A stretch of 27,951 bases of DNA from a virus. Below, one piece after another: positions 20,955 through 27,951 of the stretch. Position 1 is the stretch's first letter; each line of letters opens with the position of its first letter. Both the position numbers and the translations under genes were made by a program. The stretch spans positions 1-27,951 of IMG/VR virus record IMGVR_UViG_3300027708_000247. One strand, given 5' to 3'. The notes under the pieces were generated by a model. That model made no database searches. It was given only the letters and a program-made list of their open reading frames with translations, and was not told the DNA's origin.

Positions 20955-23185
20955 TCCAACTACCGCTCGAAACCATTAACGAGGAGGGCAAAGCCCCGGA
21001 AACTCGTATCGCCGACGCGGCATCCGCTCGCGAGATATTTCAGAAGCTAATCATGGCCGATGAGCTTCGCAATAGCACTCGCGCAAAGCTTCGCGGACTC
21101 GTTGATGGAAATCCTCCGTACAATCCAGCAGAACTGCGCCGTAATAACCAAGCGTTCCGCACCAACGTCAACTTCCGTGAATCGGAAGCGTTTCTCACGT
21201 TGGCCATGTCTTCCTTCTATGACGTGTTCGCCGAGGTGCCGACGTACGCAAATGTCCGTACCGCTTACGGTAATGACATGGATAAGCGGGAGGAATGGTC
21301 AAAGATCATCACCGAAGAGTTTGATCGTCTCCAGAAGCTCGACAAGGACTTCGACTACATCATGCAGCTCTCGCAGCGTGAGATGGTTCTCATTGGCGAT
21401 GGTCCATTGATTTTTGAGGATAACACCAACTGGCGCTGCAAAGCCATCATGGCGACGGATCTGCTTGTCCCAGACGGCACTAAGTCAAACGTGAGCGATT
21501 GGAAGGTGGCCTGTGTTCGCACGCGCATGGGCGTGGATGATCTGTTCGAAAAGATTAAAGACGAAGAAGCGGCAACAGCTTCTGGTTGGGATGTTGATTA
21601 TGTTCGAAAGCGCATTCGTGCCGCGATGCCCGAGCCGTATCGATCTGGCGTTCAGTACGACTGGGAGTTCTTCCAGAAGCAGCTTCGATCGAACGACATT
21701 ACGTTCAGCGCACGTTCCGAGGTGGTATTGATGTGCCACGTTTTCTACAAGGAATTCGATGGTCAGATCAGCCACGCCATCATCGATGAACGCGATAGCG
21801 AGAGCTTCATGTATCGCAAGCTTCGTCGGTTCAGCCGGTGGGAGCAGGTCATTCATCCGATGTATTACGACCGTGGCGACGGCGAGCATCACGGCGTAAA
21901 GGGTCTTGGCATTAAGATGCTTCAGGCAATGGAGCTGAAGAATCGTCTCCGTTGCTCGATGGTAGACAGCGCGTTTGCGCGGACTCAGATTTTGTTCCGA
22001 CCCCTGAATGCCAATGCGCTGAGTAAGACCAGCGTCGTTCAACAAGGACCGTATGCGATACTTCCTCCAGACTACGAAGTCATCCAGCAGAACATTGCCG
22101 GTGTTCTGGACGCTCCTATGGCGGTCAACGCGGATCTTGAGAATGTTCTTCAAGGCAATCTCTCTCAGTATCGCCAATCGCTCAACAAGACTGGCAACCC
22201 GAGAACTGCCACCGAAATGCAGATCATTTCGTCGCAGCAATCGGCCATAGGTAAGACTCAGTTGAGTCGGTATTACAACCAGTTGGATTCTTTCTTTGAG
22301 GAGCGGTACAACCGTGCCTCAGATCCTAATCTCAATCCGATTACCAAGTCGGACAAGGACGCCATCGAGTTCCAGCGCCGATGCAAAGAGCGTGGTGTTC
22401 CGATTCAGGCGATGATGGATATCGACTACGTTGAGGCGACTCGTACGGTCGGCCAAGGTTCTCAGTTCGCGAAGCAGCAGCTTCTTGGAACTCTTCTCCA
22501 GTTGTCCGGCTCCCTTCCAGAGGGCGGCAAAATTAACCTGCTCAAGGACTATATTGCCGCACAGGTTGGCCAACAGATGGTGGATCGTTACTTGCCTTCG
22601 CAGCTCCAATCTTCTCGCACTCAAGATCAGGCCGCTCTGGCCGTTCTGGAGCATGCGTCGCTGCATCAGGGCAACATGCCAATCGTCACCGATACGCAGA
22701 ATCAGATCATCCATATCGAGACTCACCTTGGCGCAGCGAACGAAGCAGCGTCTTCGCTTCAAGGTGGCGGTAACCCAGAGGAAATCATGCTCTTCATGCA
22801 GGGTATTGGTCAGCATGTTCAGCAGCACATCCAGCGCCTCGCAACCGATCCGTCGCGCAAGCAGCAGGTCGATGCGTACGTCCAGCAGCTCGGTATGCTT
22901 GGCGAGACTATCAAGCAGCTTGGTCAGATGCTCCAAGAGCAGCAGCAGGCAATGGCGCAGCAGCAGCAAGCTCAGGCGATTCAGCAAGGCTCTGATCCTC
23001 GTACCGCCGTGATGAACGCGGAGGTTCAATCGAAAATCGCTCGCCAGAACGCCGAGACTATGGCCAACATTCAACGTCAGAACACAAAGGCGATGGCAGA
23101 TTTGTCGCGCCGGAATGCGAAGACAACCGCTGATATTCAGCGAGCGAATGCAACTGCGGAATCCAACTTGTCGCGTCAGGGATGA
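20939..23185 (+). CDS. portal protein with repeated C-terminal tail
   Basis: A 748-residue portal, the twelve-subunit ring at the capsid vertex through which DNA enters. Portal features are the helical N-terminus (ASAREIFQKLIMADELRNST), the clip/stem-type region MVLIGDGPLIFEDNTNWRCK, the segment VVLMCHVFYKEF, and a conserved helical block with GNPRTATEMQIISSQQSAIG, which resembles portal proteins of the head-tail connector group. The C-terminus (about 660-748) is Gln-rich (QEQQQAMAQQQQAQAIQQG) followed by four near-identical 11-residue units starting RQN/RRN/RAN (702-745). It lies after terminase, as portals usually do, and ends by ATGA overlap with a glycosyltransferase gene, which is unusual. 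The identity of the protein is firm from size, order and pattern; the C-terminal barrel/coiled-coil assignment is inferred. Confidence 0.88.
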   Translation: MYGNLVQLPLETINEEGKAPETRIADAASAREIFQKLIMADELRNSTRAKLRGLVDGNPPYNPAELRRNNQAFRTNVNFRESEAFLTLAMSSFYDVFAEVPTYANVRTAYGNDMDKREEWSKIITEEFDRLQKLDKDFDYIMQLSQREMVLIGDGPLIFEDNTNWRCKAIMATDLLVPDGTKSNVSDWKVACVRTRMGVDDLFEKIKDEEAATASGWDVDYVRKRIRAAMPEPYRSGVQYDWEFFQKQLRSNDITFSARSEVVLMCHVFYKEFDGQISHAIIDERDSESFMYRKLRRFSRWEQVIHPMYYDRGDGEHHGVKGLGIKMLQAMELKNRLRCSMVDSAFARTQILFRPLNANALSKTSVVQQGPYAILPPDYEVIQQNIAGVLDAPMAVNADLENVLQGNLSQYRQSLNKTGNPRTATEMQIISSQQSAIGKTQLSRYYNQLDSFFEERYNRASDPNLNPITKSDKDAIEFQRRCKERGVPIQAMMDIDYVEATRTVGQGSQFAKQQLLGTLLQLSGSLPEGGKINLLKDYIAAQVGQQMVDRYLPSQLQSSRTQDQAALAVLEHASLHQGNMPIVTDTQNQIIHIETHLGAANEAASSLQGGGNPEEIMLFMQGIGQHVQQHIQRLATDPSRKQQVDAYVQQLGMLGETIKQLGQMLQEQQQAMAQQQQAQAIQQGSDPRTAVMNAEVQSKIARQNAETMANIQRQNTKAMADLSRRNAKTTADIQRANATAESNLSRQG
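23042..23173 (+). repeat. four tandem 33-bp units in portal 3' end
   Basis: Four in-frame 33-bp units encode 11-residue repeats: RQNAETMANIQ, RQNTKAMADLS, RRNAKTTADIQ and RANATAESNLS. The DNA units are diverged, so the repeat is kept at the protein level. Eleven-residue periodicity is that of a hendecad coiled coil. Confidence 0.8.
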
Positions 23186-23913
23186 AAAATATTCACTTCG
23201 TACACGGTCTTCACAACGACGGTTTCAACATCTGTGAACGCGTAGCAATCGCTTCAGCTTGGATGAACAATTCCGACTGGAGCGTTTTTTTGTGGACTCC
23301 ACAAGAGCCAACCGGAGAGCAATGGGAGAAGTTGAAGGCGAAGGTTCCGGTTCGCGTGATGCCAATCGGAAACCCGAAGACGTGGAATGGAAACAATGTT
23401 CCACAGCATCAACATCGTGCCGACCTGATTCGCCACACGGTTCTGTACGCGATGGGCGGCGTCTACGCTGACACGGATACCATCACGGTTGCTCCATTTC
23501 CCGAAGATTGGCTCAACCATGACACCGTAATTGGTCGTGAATTCTGCGGAGATGAACCAACCATTGGCCTTTGCAACGCGGTCATGTTCTCGCAGATGCA
23601 CAGCCGGTTCCAATGGAAGTGGCTTCAGAAGTGGCAGGACTTCGACGGTAGTGGGTGGAATGAAATTTCAGTTCAACACCCGTTCAAGATTCATAACGAA
23701 AATCCCGGCCTAGCCAAGGTTGTTGACTTTGAGATGCTCGGATTCATCCATTGCGGCTCCTACAAGTATTGGGAAGGAGTCCACTCCCTTGACGGCTGCT
23801 CCATCGCGCACCTATGGCGCACCTACCATGACCAAAAAATGCGCGCACTCACTGAAGAACAAATTCTAAAACGCGAAAACACTTACTGCCTGCATGCTTC
23901 AAAATATCTTTGA
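23182..23913 (+). CDS. DXD glycosyltransferase, GT32-like
   Basis: A 243-residue sugar transferase of the GT-A type with a nucleotide-sugar and metal-binding DXD. The key block is RADLIRHTVLYAMGGVYADT (79-98) followed by DT, giving DTD at 97-99; RxDxxRxxxLyxxGGxYxDxD is the hallmark of the Och1/GT32-like family. The N-terminus MKNIHFVHGLHNDGF is the first strand, and the C-terminus (SIAHLWRTYHDQKMRAL) is basic. It transfers a sugar, probably onto a protein, sugar acceptor or surface glycan. It starts inside the portal stop (ATGA) and ends overlapping the methyltransferase gene by 20 bases, so it opens a five-gene glycan cassette. The acceptor is unknown. Confidence 0.85.
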   Translation: MKNIHFVHGLHNDGFNICERVAIASAWMNNSDWSVFLWTPQEPTGEQWEKLKAKVPVRVMPIGNPKTWNGNNVPQHQHRADLIRHTVLYAMGGVYADTDTITVAPFPEDWLNHDTVIGREFCGDEPTIGLCNAVMFSQMHSRFQWKWLQKWQDFDGSGWNEISVQHPFKIHNENPGLAKVVDFEMLGFIHCGSYKYWEGVHSLDGCSIAHLWRTYHDQKMRALTEEQILKRENTYCLHASKYL

Positions 23914-24460
23914 TCGAATCTATATGACAGACGAGTGGAATGGAGGATCTGGACCGGGTTCTCAGCCACAAAACACCGCAAAATACGTCAAGTTTCTCAA
24001 CTCGTTTATTCGAGAAAACAAGATCAAGTCAATCTTGGACATCGGCTGCGGCGACTGGCAGTTGATGTCGATGATTGACCTTTCTGGAGTTCGCTACAAA
24101 GGCATCGATGTCAGTCCGGTTGCCACTGCGTTTGCGAAATCAAAGGCTCCGCTCGGAACCGATATCAGCGCCGGAAACATTGAAGACATTAACGAATCGT
24201 TTGACCTAGTTCACATCAAGGATGTTCTCCAACATTTGGAGTTTTCGGAGTGCAGAAAGATTCTTGAAATTATTTCCACTCACCACAAGTCAGCACTTGT
24301 CGTGAACGAACATCCGGCAGCGTCGAATGATATAAAAAACGGAGGATACAGACCACTCAGCATTGTCGCGGAACCTTTGTGTTGGCCTCGTTCCACGGTT
24401 ATAAAAGTCTTTACCGGCCCAATGTTTAGAAAATCAGTCACCTACATTCACCCAAAATGA
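23894..24460 (+). CDS. class I SAM-dependent methyltransferase
   Basis: A 188-residue Rossmann-type methyltransferase. The N-terminus IFDRIYMTDEWNGGSGPGSQ (5-24) is a conserved signature of a family of small phage and bacterial methyltransferases (FD-iY---eWnGGSGpGS). Motif I is SILDIGCGDWQLM (46-58), motif II contains YKGIDVSPVA (68-77), and motif IV contains FDLVHIKDVLQHL (103-115). The C-terminus is shorter than many relatives and ends FTGPMFRKSVTYIHP. It transfers a methyl group from S-adenosylmethionine, most likely to a sugar given its glycosyltransferase neighbours, though a protein or small-molecule acceptor cannot be excluded. It ends with an ATGA overlap with a second methyltransferase gene. 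Confidence 0.85.
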   Translation: MLQNIFDRIYMTDEWNGGSGPGSQPQNTAKYVKFLNSFIRENKIKSILDIGCGDWQLMSMIDLSGVRYKGIDVSPVATAFAKSKAPLGTDISAGNIEDINESFDLVHIKDVLQHLEFSECRKILEIISTHHKSALVVNEHPAASNDIKNGGYRPLSIVAEPLCWPRSTVIKVFTGPMFRKSVTYIHPK

Positions 24461-25080
24461 ACGATCAATACGACGCGATTAGAAATTTTGTCGCCGAACA
24501 GTTCCCAAAAATGGGTGGCTGGTGCGACGTTGAAAAAGGTTTTCAAATCGGAAAGCTGGTTATCGACAGCAAGCCGCAACGTATTGCTGAAGTTGGAGTA
24601 TTCGAGGGAAAGTCCACGTTGGCACTGGCCTGCGGATGCAAGCTCAATGGAAGCGGCTCTGTTTACGCTATCGACTCTTGGAAGAAAGAGGACTGCATCG
24701 ACGACGAGAACAGTGGTAATCAAGAGTGGTGGTCAAAGATTGATTTGGAAGGTCATTACGAGGCTTTTGTGCGCCATTGCGTCCGCGCCGAAGTTGTTCG
24801 CCATGTCCAGTTCTGCCGCATGTCTTCGTGGGACGCATCGCGATTTCTGCCCGACATGGACATGGTTCACATCGACGCCAATCACGCCGAATGGCCATCT
24901 ACGAGCGATGTCGTCAACTGGCTTCCAAAGCTCAAGGTTGGCGGCTATCTGATCATGGACGATGTGAACTGGGATTCGACTCAGACCGCGATTCGTTTCG
25001 TTGAAAAATACTGCACATTGATTCAGCGATACGATCTGAAAGAGAGCGTGTTCTCAATCTATCAGAAGACTAAAAAATGA
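24457..25080 (+). CDS. methyltransferase, Methyltransf_24-like
   Basis: A 207-residue class I methyltransferase of the kind related to sugar O-methyltransferases. Visible motifs are RIAEVGVFEGKSTLALA (42-58, SAM-binding motif I), SVYAIDSWKKED (68-79, motif II), DMVHIDANHAEWPSTSDVVN (135-154, motif IV with the conserved HIDA-H-E/Y pattern) and LKVGGYLIMDDVNWD (159-173). Enzymes of this type often methylate carbohydrates or their precursors and use a metal ion at the Asp/His sites. It is joined by ATGA overlaps at both ends, to the first methyltransferase and to the GT25 gene. Two different methyltransferases side by side suggest a sugar methylated at more than one position, which is inference. 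Confidence 0.85.
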   Translation: MNDQYDAIRNFVAEQFPKMGGWCDVEKGFQIGKLVIDSKPQRIAEVGVFEGKSTLALACGCKLNGSGSVYAIDSWKKEDCIDDENSGNQEWWSKIDLEGHYEAFVRHCVRAEVVRHVQFCRMSSWDASRFLPDMDMVHIDANHAEWPSTSDVVNWLPKLKVGGYLIMDDVNWDSTQTAIRFVEKYCTLIQRYDLKESVFSIYQKTKK

Positions 25081-25676
25081 TTCCAATTGTCATCACTCAG
25101 CGCGGATCTAAACGAAAAGACATTGTCACCGAAAGCCTCAAGAAGGCTGGAATTGAAAAGTTTAAATTCTTTCATGGACTGAATGGCCCAAAGTCTGGAC
25201 TTAAGGCAACGATTCCGTATATTGAGGATGATCGGGTAAACCCCTACTACATCTGCGCCAAGCATATCGGATGCACGATGTCTCACATCATGCTTTGGAC
25301 TGCTCTTGAGATGTCCGAAGGCGATAATTATTGGCTAGTGCTTGAGGACGACGTTGTTTTTCGAGATGGATGGAAAGAAGCAATCGATCTTGCGCTGAAG
25401 GAAGCTCCAAAAGATTGGGACATGATTTTTGCTGGATCGTGCTGCTCGGTTGGCCGTGTCGAAGAGAAGGTTGGCCACAACTTGTACCGCTGCCATCCTC
25501 TTTGCACCCATGCCTATCTTGTTCGACGGAAAGCATTGAAGCCATTGCTTGAGACGACCGTTGAAATTTCAGCTCACATTGATTTGTTAATTTATTTCAA
25601 AACCCGGCATCTTTTGAACTCTTACTCCATTCTTCCAAGGGTGGCAGACCAGTTCGAAACCGAGATTCCAGATTGA
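25077..25676 (+). CDS. GT25-family (LPS-type) glycosyltransferase
   Basis: A 199-residue glycosyltransferase of family 25, which in bacteria adds sugars in lipooligosaccharide synthesis. The pattern is visible: ITQRGSKRKDIVTESLKKAG (6-25), a conserved G-C-x-x-SH block as IGCTMSH (64-70), the acidic LVLEDDVVF (87-95) holding the metal-binding EDD, and CTHAYLVRRKALKPL (143-157), with a later acidic HIDLLIY (167-173). It probably transfers a hexose to a glycan or a protein. It starts by ATGA overlap with the methyltransferase. The next gene could start at TTG 25673 inside its stop or at ATG 25691. Together with the GT32-like enzyme it provides two sugar transfers for the cassette. Confidence 0.85.
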   Translation: MIPIVITQRGSKRKDIVTESLKKAGIEKFKFFHGLNGPKSGLKATIPYIEDDRVNPYYICAKHIGCTMSHIMLWTALEMSEGDNYWLVLEDDVVFRDGWKEAIDLALKEAPKDWDMIFAGSCCSVGRVEEKVGHNLYRCHPLCTHAYLVRRKALKPLLETTVEISAHIDLLIYFKTRHLLNSYSILPRVADQFETEIPD

Positions 25677-25690
25677 TTTGCGCATCCATA

Positions 25691-27043
25691 ATGAAAGACA
25701 TAATCCGAAGCCTGTCCCTTAAAGCTCTCAAACGATTTGCAAATGGAGGCGATGGTCAGGTGGATCTTCTAGCTGAAATCGAAGACCTTCGCAAAACCCT
25801 TGAGATTCGAACCAAAGAACATGACGAGCATCTGACCGAGGTCCGCGAGGAACGCGATCATTGGCTCGCTCTCTACGATGAAATCAAATTCGCAGCCGAG
25901 TTTCTAATGAGCTACGCAAAAAATGATGTCCCCAAGCTGAGTGAACAAACCGATTGGGAGACTGGCAAAATCGTCCTACCGCAGGAAACGGGGACGTACT
26001 ACTTCAATCCAGCGATTATGCAGGAGCCGGATGGCAAGATCCTGCTCTTCGCCCGTCGCTGCCGTAACAAGCGCGAGAAGGACGAGGATGTCTACATCGA
26101 GAAGAACGACATTGTCGTGTTCGAGCTGAGTCAGGATCTTCGCGCCACAAAGAAGGCTCTGATCCAGCTCACCTCCCATTACCCTCTCGAACAATTTGAA
26201 GACCCTCGCGTCATCAAGTTCGGCGACAAGTACGGCGTCAGTTGCGCCACGTTCATACCGTTCAAGTCATACGCGCATCAGGGCATGTTCCTTCTAGACA
26301 AGCAGTTCTTGAACGTAGGCCGCTTCGATACGATCTACGGCAACAACTACGCGCAGGCCATGATCAATGATGGCCATGAGAAGAACTGGCTCTACTTCGT
26401 CCACGATAATGCTCCGCACATGGTGTATTCGGCCAACCCTCATGTCGTTGTTCGCCTTAATGGGCGTTTAGAAAAGGATCAGGAGTACGTCACCGACGAG
26501 TTCAATCCGCTATGGAAGTTTGGAGAGGTGCGCGGAGGATCGAATCCTATTCTTGCCGACGGTCTGTATTGGACTTTCTTCCATAGCTCTCTCCCTTGGA
26601 TCAACAAGAAGCGACGCTACTACATGGGTGCGTACGCTTTCGAAACCAAGGCTCCATTCCGCATCGTTCGCATGACAACGCTGCCAATCCTGAGTGGCAC
26701 GAATCAGCAGGACTGGTGGCCGGGATTACCTGCGGTCGTATTCCCGTGCGGTGCATTCTTTGACAGCGCAAAGAATCAATTCGTCGTTTCGTACGGCATC
26801 AACGATGTTGATTGCGGCTACATCAAACTTCCGTTGGCCGACTTGCTTGAGGTGACGAAGGTGATTCGACCCAAGCGCGATGTTGTCAACAAAGAGAAGC
26901 CGATGAGGCTAGACGACGTTCTCGATCCAATTCCCGAAAGACACAAACTCAAACGAAACAAGAAATCAAAGTATGATCAACTGGCTAAGAGGCTCGACGA
27001 AGAACCGCAAGGAGACAGCAAAGAACCTGATGCAGTTGCCTGA
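25691..27043 (+). CDS. GH130-like beta-propeller protein with coiled-coil N-terminus
   Basis: A 450-residue protein that I start at ATG 25691; an upstream TTG at 25673 overlaps the previous stop and would add six residues. Counted from that TTG, residues about 31-70 form a coiled coil (DLLAEIEDLRKTLEIRTKEH). The rest resembles the five-bladed propeller of GH130/GH43-type enzymes: FNPAIMQEPDGKILLFARR (111-129), LEQFEDPRVIKFGDKYGVS (172-190), VRGGSNPILADGLYWTFFHS (286-305), YYMGAYAFETKAPF (316-329), PAVVFPCGAFFDS (353-365) and VSYGINDVDCGYI (372-384). GH130 members act as glycoside phosphorylases or hydrolases on mannosides; some relatives are glycosyltransferase-linked or binding proteins. The EDPR segment is where the family's catalytic acid is expected, and it is kept. 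Substrate and activity are not shown. It ends the glycan cassette, before a small gene and the scaffold. Confidence 0.75.
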   Translation: MKDIIRSLSLKALKRFANGGDGQVDLLAEIEDLRKTLEIRTKEHDEHLTEVREERDHWLALYDEIKFAAEFLMSYAKNDVPKLSEQTDWETGKIVLPQETGTYYFNPAIMQEPDGKILLFARRCRNKREKDEDVYIEKNDIVVFELSQDLRATKKALIQLTSHYPLEQFEDPRVIKFGDKYGVSCATFIPFKSYAHQGMFLLDKQFLNVGRFDTIYGNNYAQAMINDGHEKNWLYFVHDNAPHMVYSANPHVVVRLNGRLEKDQEYVTDEFNPLWKFGEVRGGSNPILADGLYWTFFHSSLPWINKKRRYYMGAYAFETKAPFRIVRMTTLPILSGTNQQDWWPGLPAVVFPCGAFFDSAKNQFVVSYGINDVDCGYIKLPLADLLEVTKVIRPKRDVVNKEKPMRLDDVLDPIPERHKLKRNKKSKYDQLAKRLDEEPQGDSKEPDAVA

Positions 27044-27305
27044 GATAGACATTCTCGAATGGACAACTTCGGGGCAAACAGCAGAACTTGCAGTTATTCT
27101 GCAAAATCCGCTTCTTCGGATGGCTTTACGCATCGTCGCAGAGTCGATGCCAATTCCAATGCCATCCAACGGAACCAAGGAATCTGACATTGTTTTTGCT
27201 GCCGGTGTAACTGCTGGCTACGCGCATTGTCTTGAAAACCTGCGAAAACTTGCAGTAACCGACACAACGAGAGAACCTGAAGCAACATTCGAAAAACAAT
27301 ATTAA
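27030..27305 (+). CDS. small hypothetical protein before scaffold gene
   Basis: A 91-residue protein from the ATG at 27030; a further ATG at 26973 would lengthen the overlap with the propeller gene from 14 to 71 bases and adds a basic stretch that looks like read-through of that gene. The core is a helical, hydrophobic domain (GQTAELAVILQNPLLRMALRI) and a second helix VFAAGVTAGYAHCLENLRKL. It has no ribosome binding site. Small helical proteins at this place, directly before a scaffold gene, are common in phages but uncharacterised. It lies three bases before the scaffold-like gene. Confidence 0.62.
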   Translation: MQLPEIDILEWTTSGQTAELAVILQNPLLRMALRIVAESMPIPMPSNGTKESDIVFAAGVTAGYAHCLENLRKLAVTDTTREPEATFEKQY

Positions 27306-27308
27306 TTT

Positions 27309-27951
27309 ATGGAAGAACCACTCAACTCCCCCGTAATTCACTCCACGCAACCGCCTGACTTTGGCAACTCGTTCATCGACGCGTTCAAGGCAAACACTCT
27401 TGATGACGCCGCATCGGCTGATGAGTCGGCCAATTCTGCCTCTCAGGTAACTGAAGAGCCTAAGCAGAAGAAGTCATCGACGCCAAAGTCTGAGTCGAAT
27501 TCCAAACTCAGTAGGTCTGAGATGGATATCGAGCAGATGTTCACTTCAAAGCAGAAGGCTCCAGCTACCGAGGATTCCTCGGCTACTGATGACTCTGGCA
27601 TCCCTGAGTCCATCAAGTCTACGAAGGCCGCTGACGCTTTCCGCAAGATCAAGGAAGAGAAGGCGCAGCTCGCAAAACAATTGGACGAGTTTAAGGCTGG
27701 CAAGGTTTCCAATCCCAACGCCGAAGCGCAGTTCAAGACCTTGCAAGAGGAGCGTGACGCGCTTTCTGAGCGTGTTCGCCTGCTTGATATCGAGCGTCAT
27801 CCTGAGTTCGTTAAGAAGTACGATGGCAAGATTACCGGCGTGTTCGAGTCGATGAAGTCTGTCGTCGGCACTGATGGCGATAGGCTCGTTGGCCTGCTCA
27901 AGTCACCTGAAAACGACTACCGGAACTCGCAGATCGACGACATTGTCGAAG
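27309..27951 (+). CDS. scaffold-like head protein, partial (runs off window)
   Basis: An incomplete gene of at least 214 codons, running off the right end. The first ~75 residues are low-complexity and acidic, rich in Ser, Asp, Glu and Lys (for example AASADESANSASQVTEEPKQ), then comes EMDIEQMF and a coiled coil (AADAFRKIKEEKAQLAKQLD, then NAEAQFKTLQEERDALSERV), followed by RHPEFVKKYDGKITGVFESM. An acidic, helical, low-complexity N-terminus and coiled coil right after portal and before the (unseen) capsid gene fits a capsid scaffolding protein. The start follows an AATATTAATTT leader without a Shine-Dalgarno motif. The identity is inferred from composition and place; the capsid gene should be just outside the window. 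Confidence 0.65.
   Translation, partial: MEEPLNSPVIHSTQPPDFGNSFIDAFKANTLDDAASADESANSASQVTEEPKQKKSSTPKSESNSKLSRSEMDIEQMFTSKQKAPATEDSSATDDSGIPESIKSTKAADAFRKIKEEKAQLAKQLDEFKAGKVSNPNAEAQFKTLQEERDALSERVRLLDIERHPEFVKKYDGKITGVFESMKSVVGTDGDRLVGLLKSPENDYRNSQIDDIVE

Noticed and set aside
21485-23074. Two 251-codon open frames on the minus strand inside the portal gene
   Set aside because: They lie fully within a clear portal gene and have low-complexity, Leu/Arg-rich translations typical of antisense shadows.
23182-27043. Cassette as a DNA base-modification (glucosylation) system
   Set aside because: The transferases belong to GT32-like and GT25-like types associated with proteins, LPS or polysaccharides, and the genes are grouped with late head genes rather than with replication genes.

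Overview
The window is part of the genome of a tailed double-stranded DNA phage (Caudoviricetes), probably with a short, podovirus-like tail. It encodes a terminase large subunit, a 748-residue portal, a scaffold-like protein cut off by the window end, T7-like tail tube/nozzle proteins, three candidate internal virion (ejection) proteins and a small replication/recombination set. I saw no tRNA, rRNA, CRISPR array, IS element, integrase, RNA polymerase, DNA polymerase or lysis gene. The host cannot be named. Most starts lack a Shine-Dalgarno motif, which may point to a host lineage that initiates translation without one, but the many overlapping genes could also explain it.

Layout. (1) 55-6776, plus strand: an early module of small unknown proteins, a ribbon-helix-helix-like protein, an SF2 helicase, an SSB, an HNH protein, a RuvC-like resolvase, several very small proteins and a primase-helicase fusion. 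Many genes overlap by four bases (ATGA/GTGA). (2) 6773-18603, minus strand: a late tail and internal-virion module. In transcription order it reads collagen-like fibre, nozzle-like protein, collar-type fibre, adaptor/tail-tube protein, a citrate-synthase-fold protein, a sulfotransferase-like protein, three candidate internal virion proteins and two small proteins. It converges on the primase-helicase gene, and the two stop codons overlap. (3) 18658-27951, plus strand: a head module of terminase, Cys-rich protein and portal. A glycan-modification cassette follows (DXD glycosyltransferase, two methyltransferases, GT25-type glycosyltransferase, GH130-like propeller), then a small protein and the start of a scaffold-like gene.

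How the parts fit. The early genes supply a primase-helicase, SSB, remodelling helicase and junction resolvase, so the phage probably borrows or encodes elsewhere its replicative polymerase. The two late modules diverge from a 54-base gap at 18604-18657, which should hold the promoters for both head and tail genes. The two parts most worth follow-up are the pair of enzyme-derived proteins inside the tail operon (a citrate-synthase fold that has lost two of three catalytic residues, overlapping a sulfotransferase-like protein) and the five-gene sugar/methyl cassette between portal and scaffold, which looks like a system for decorating the virion or altering host surface glycans.
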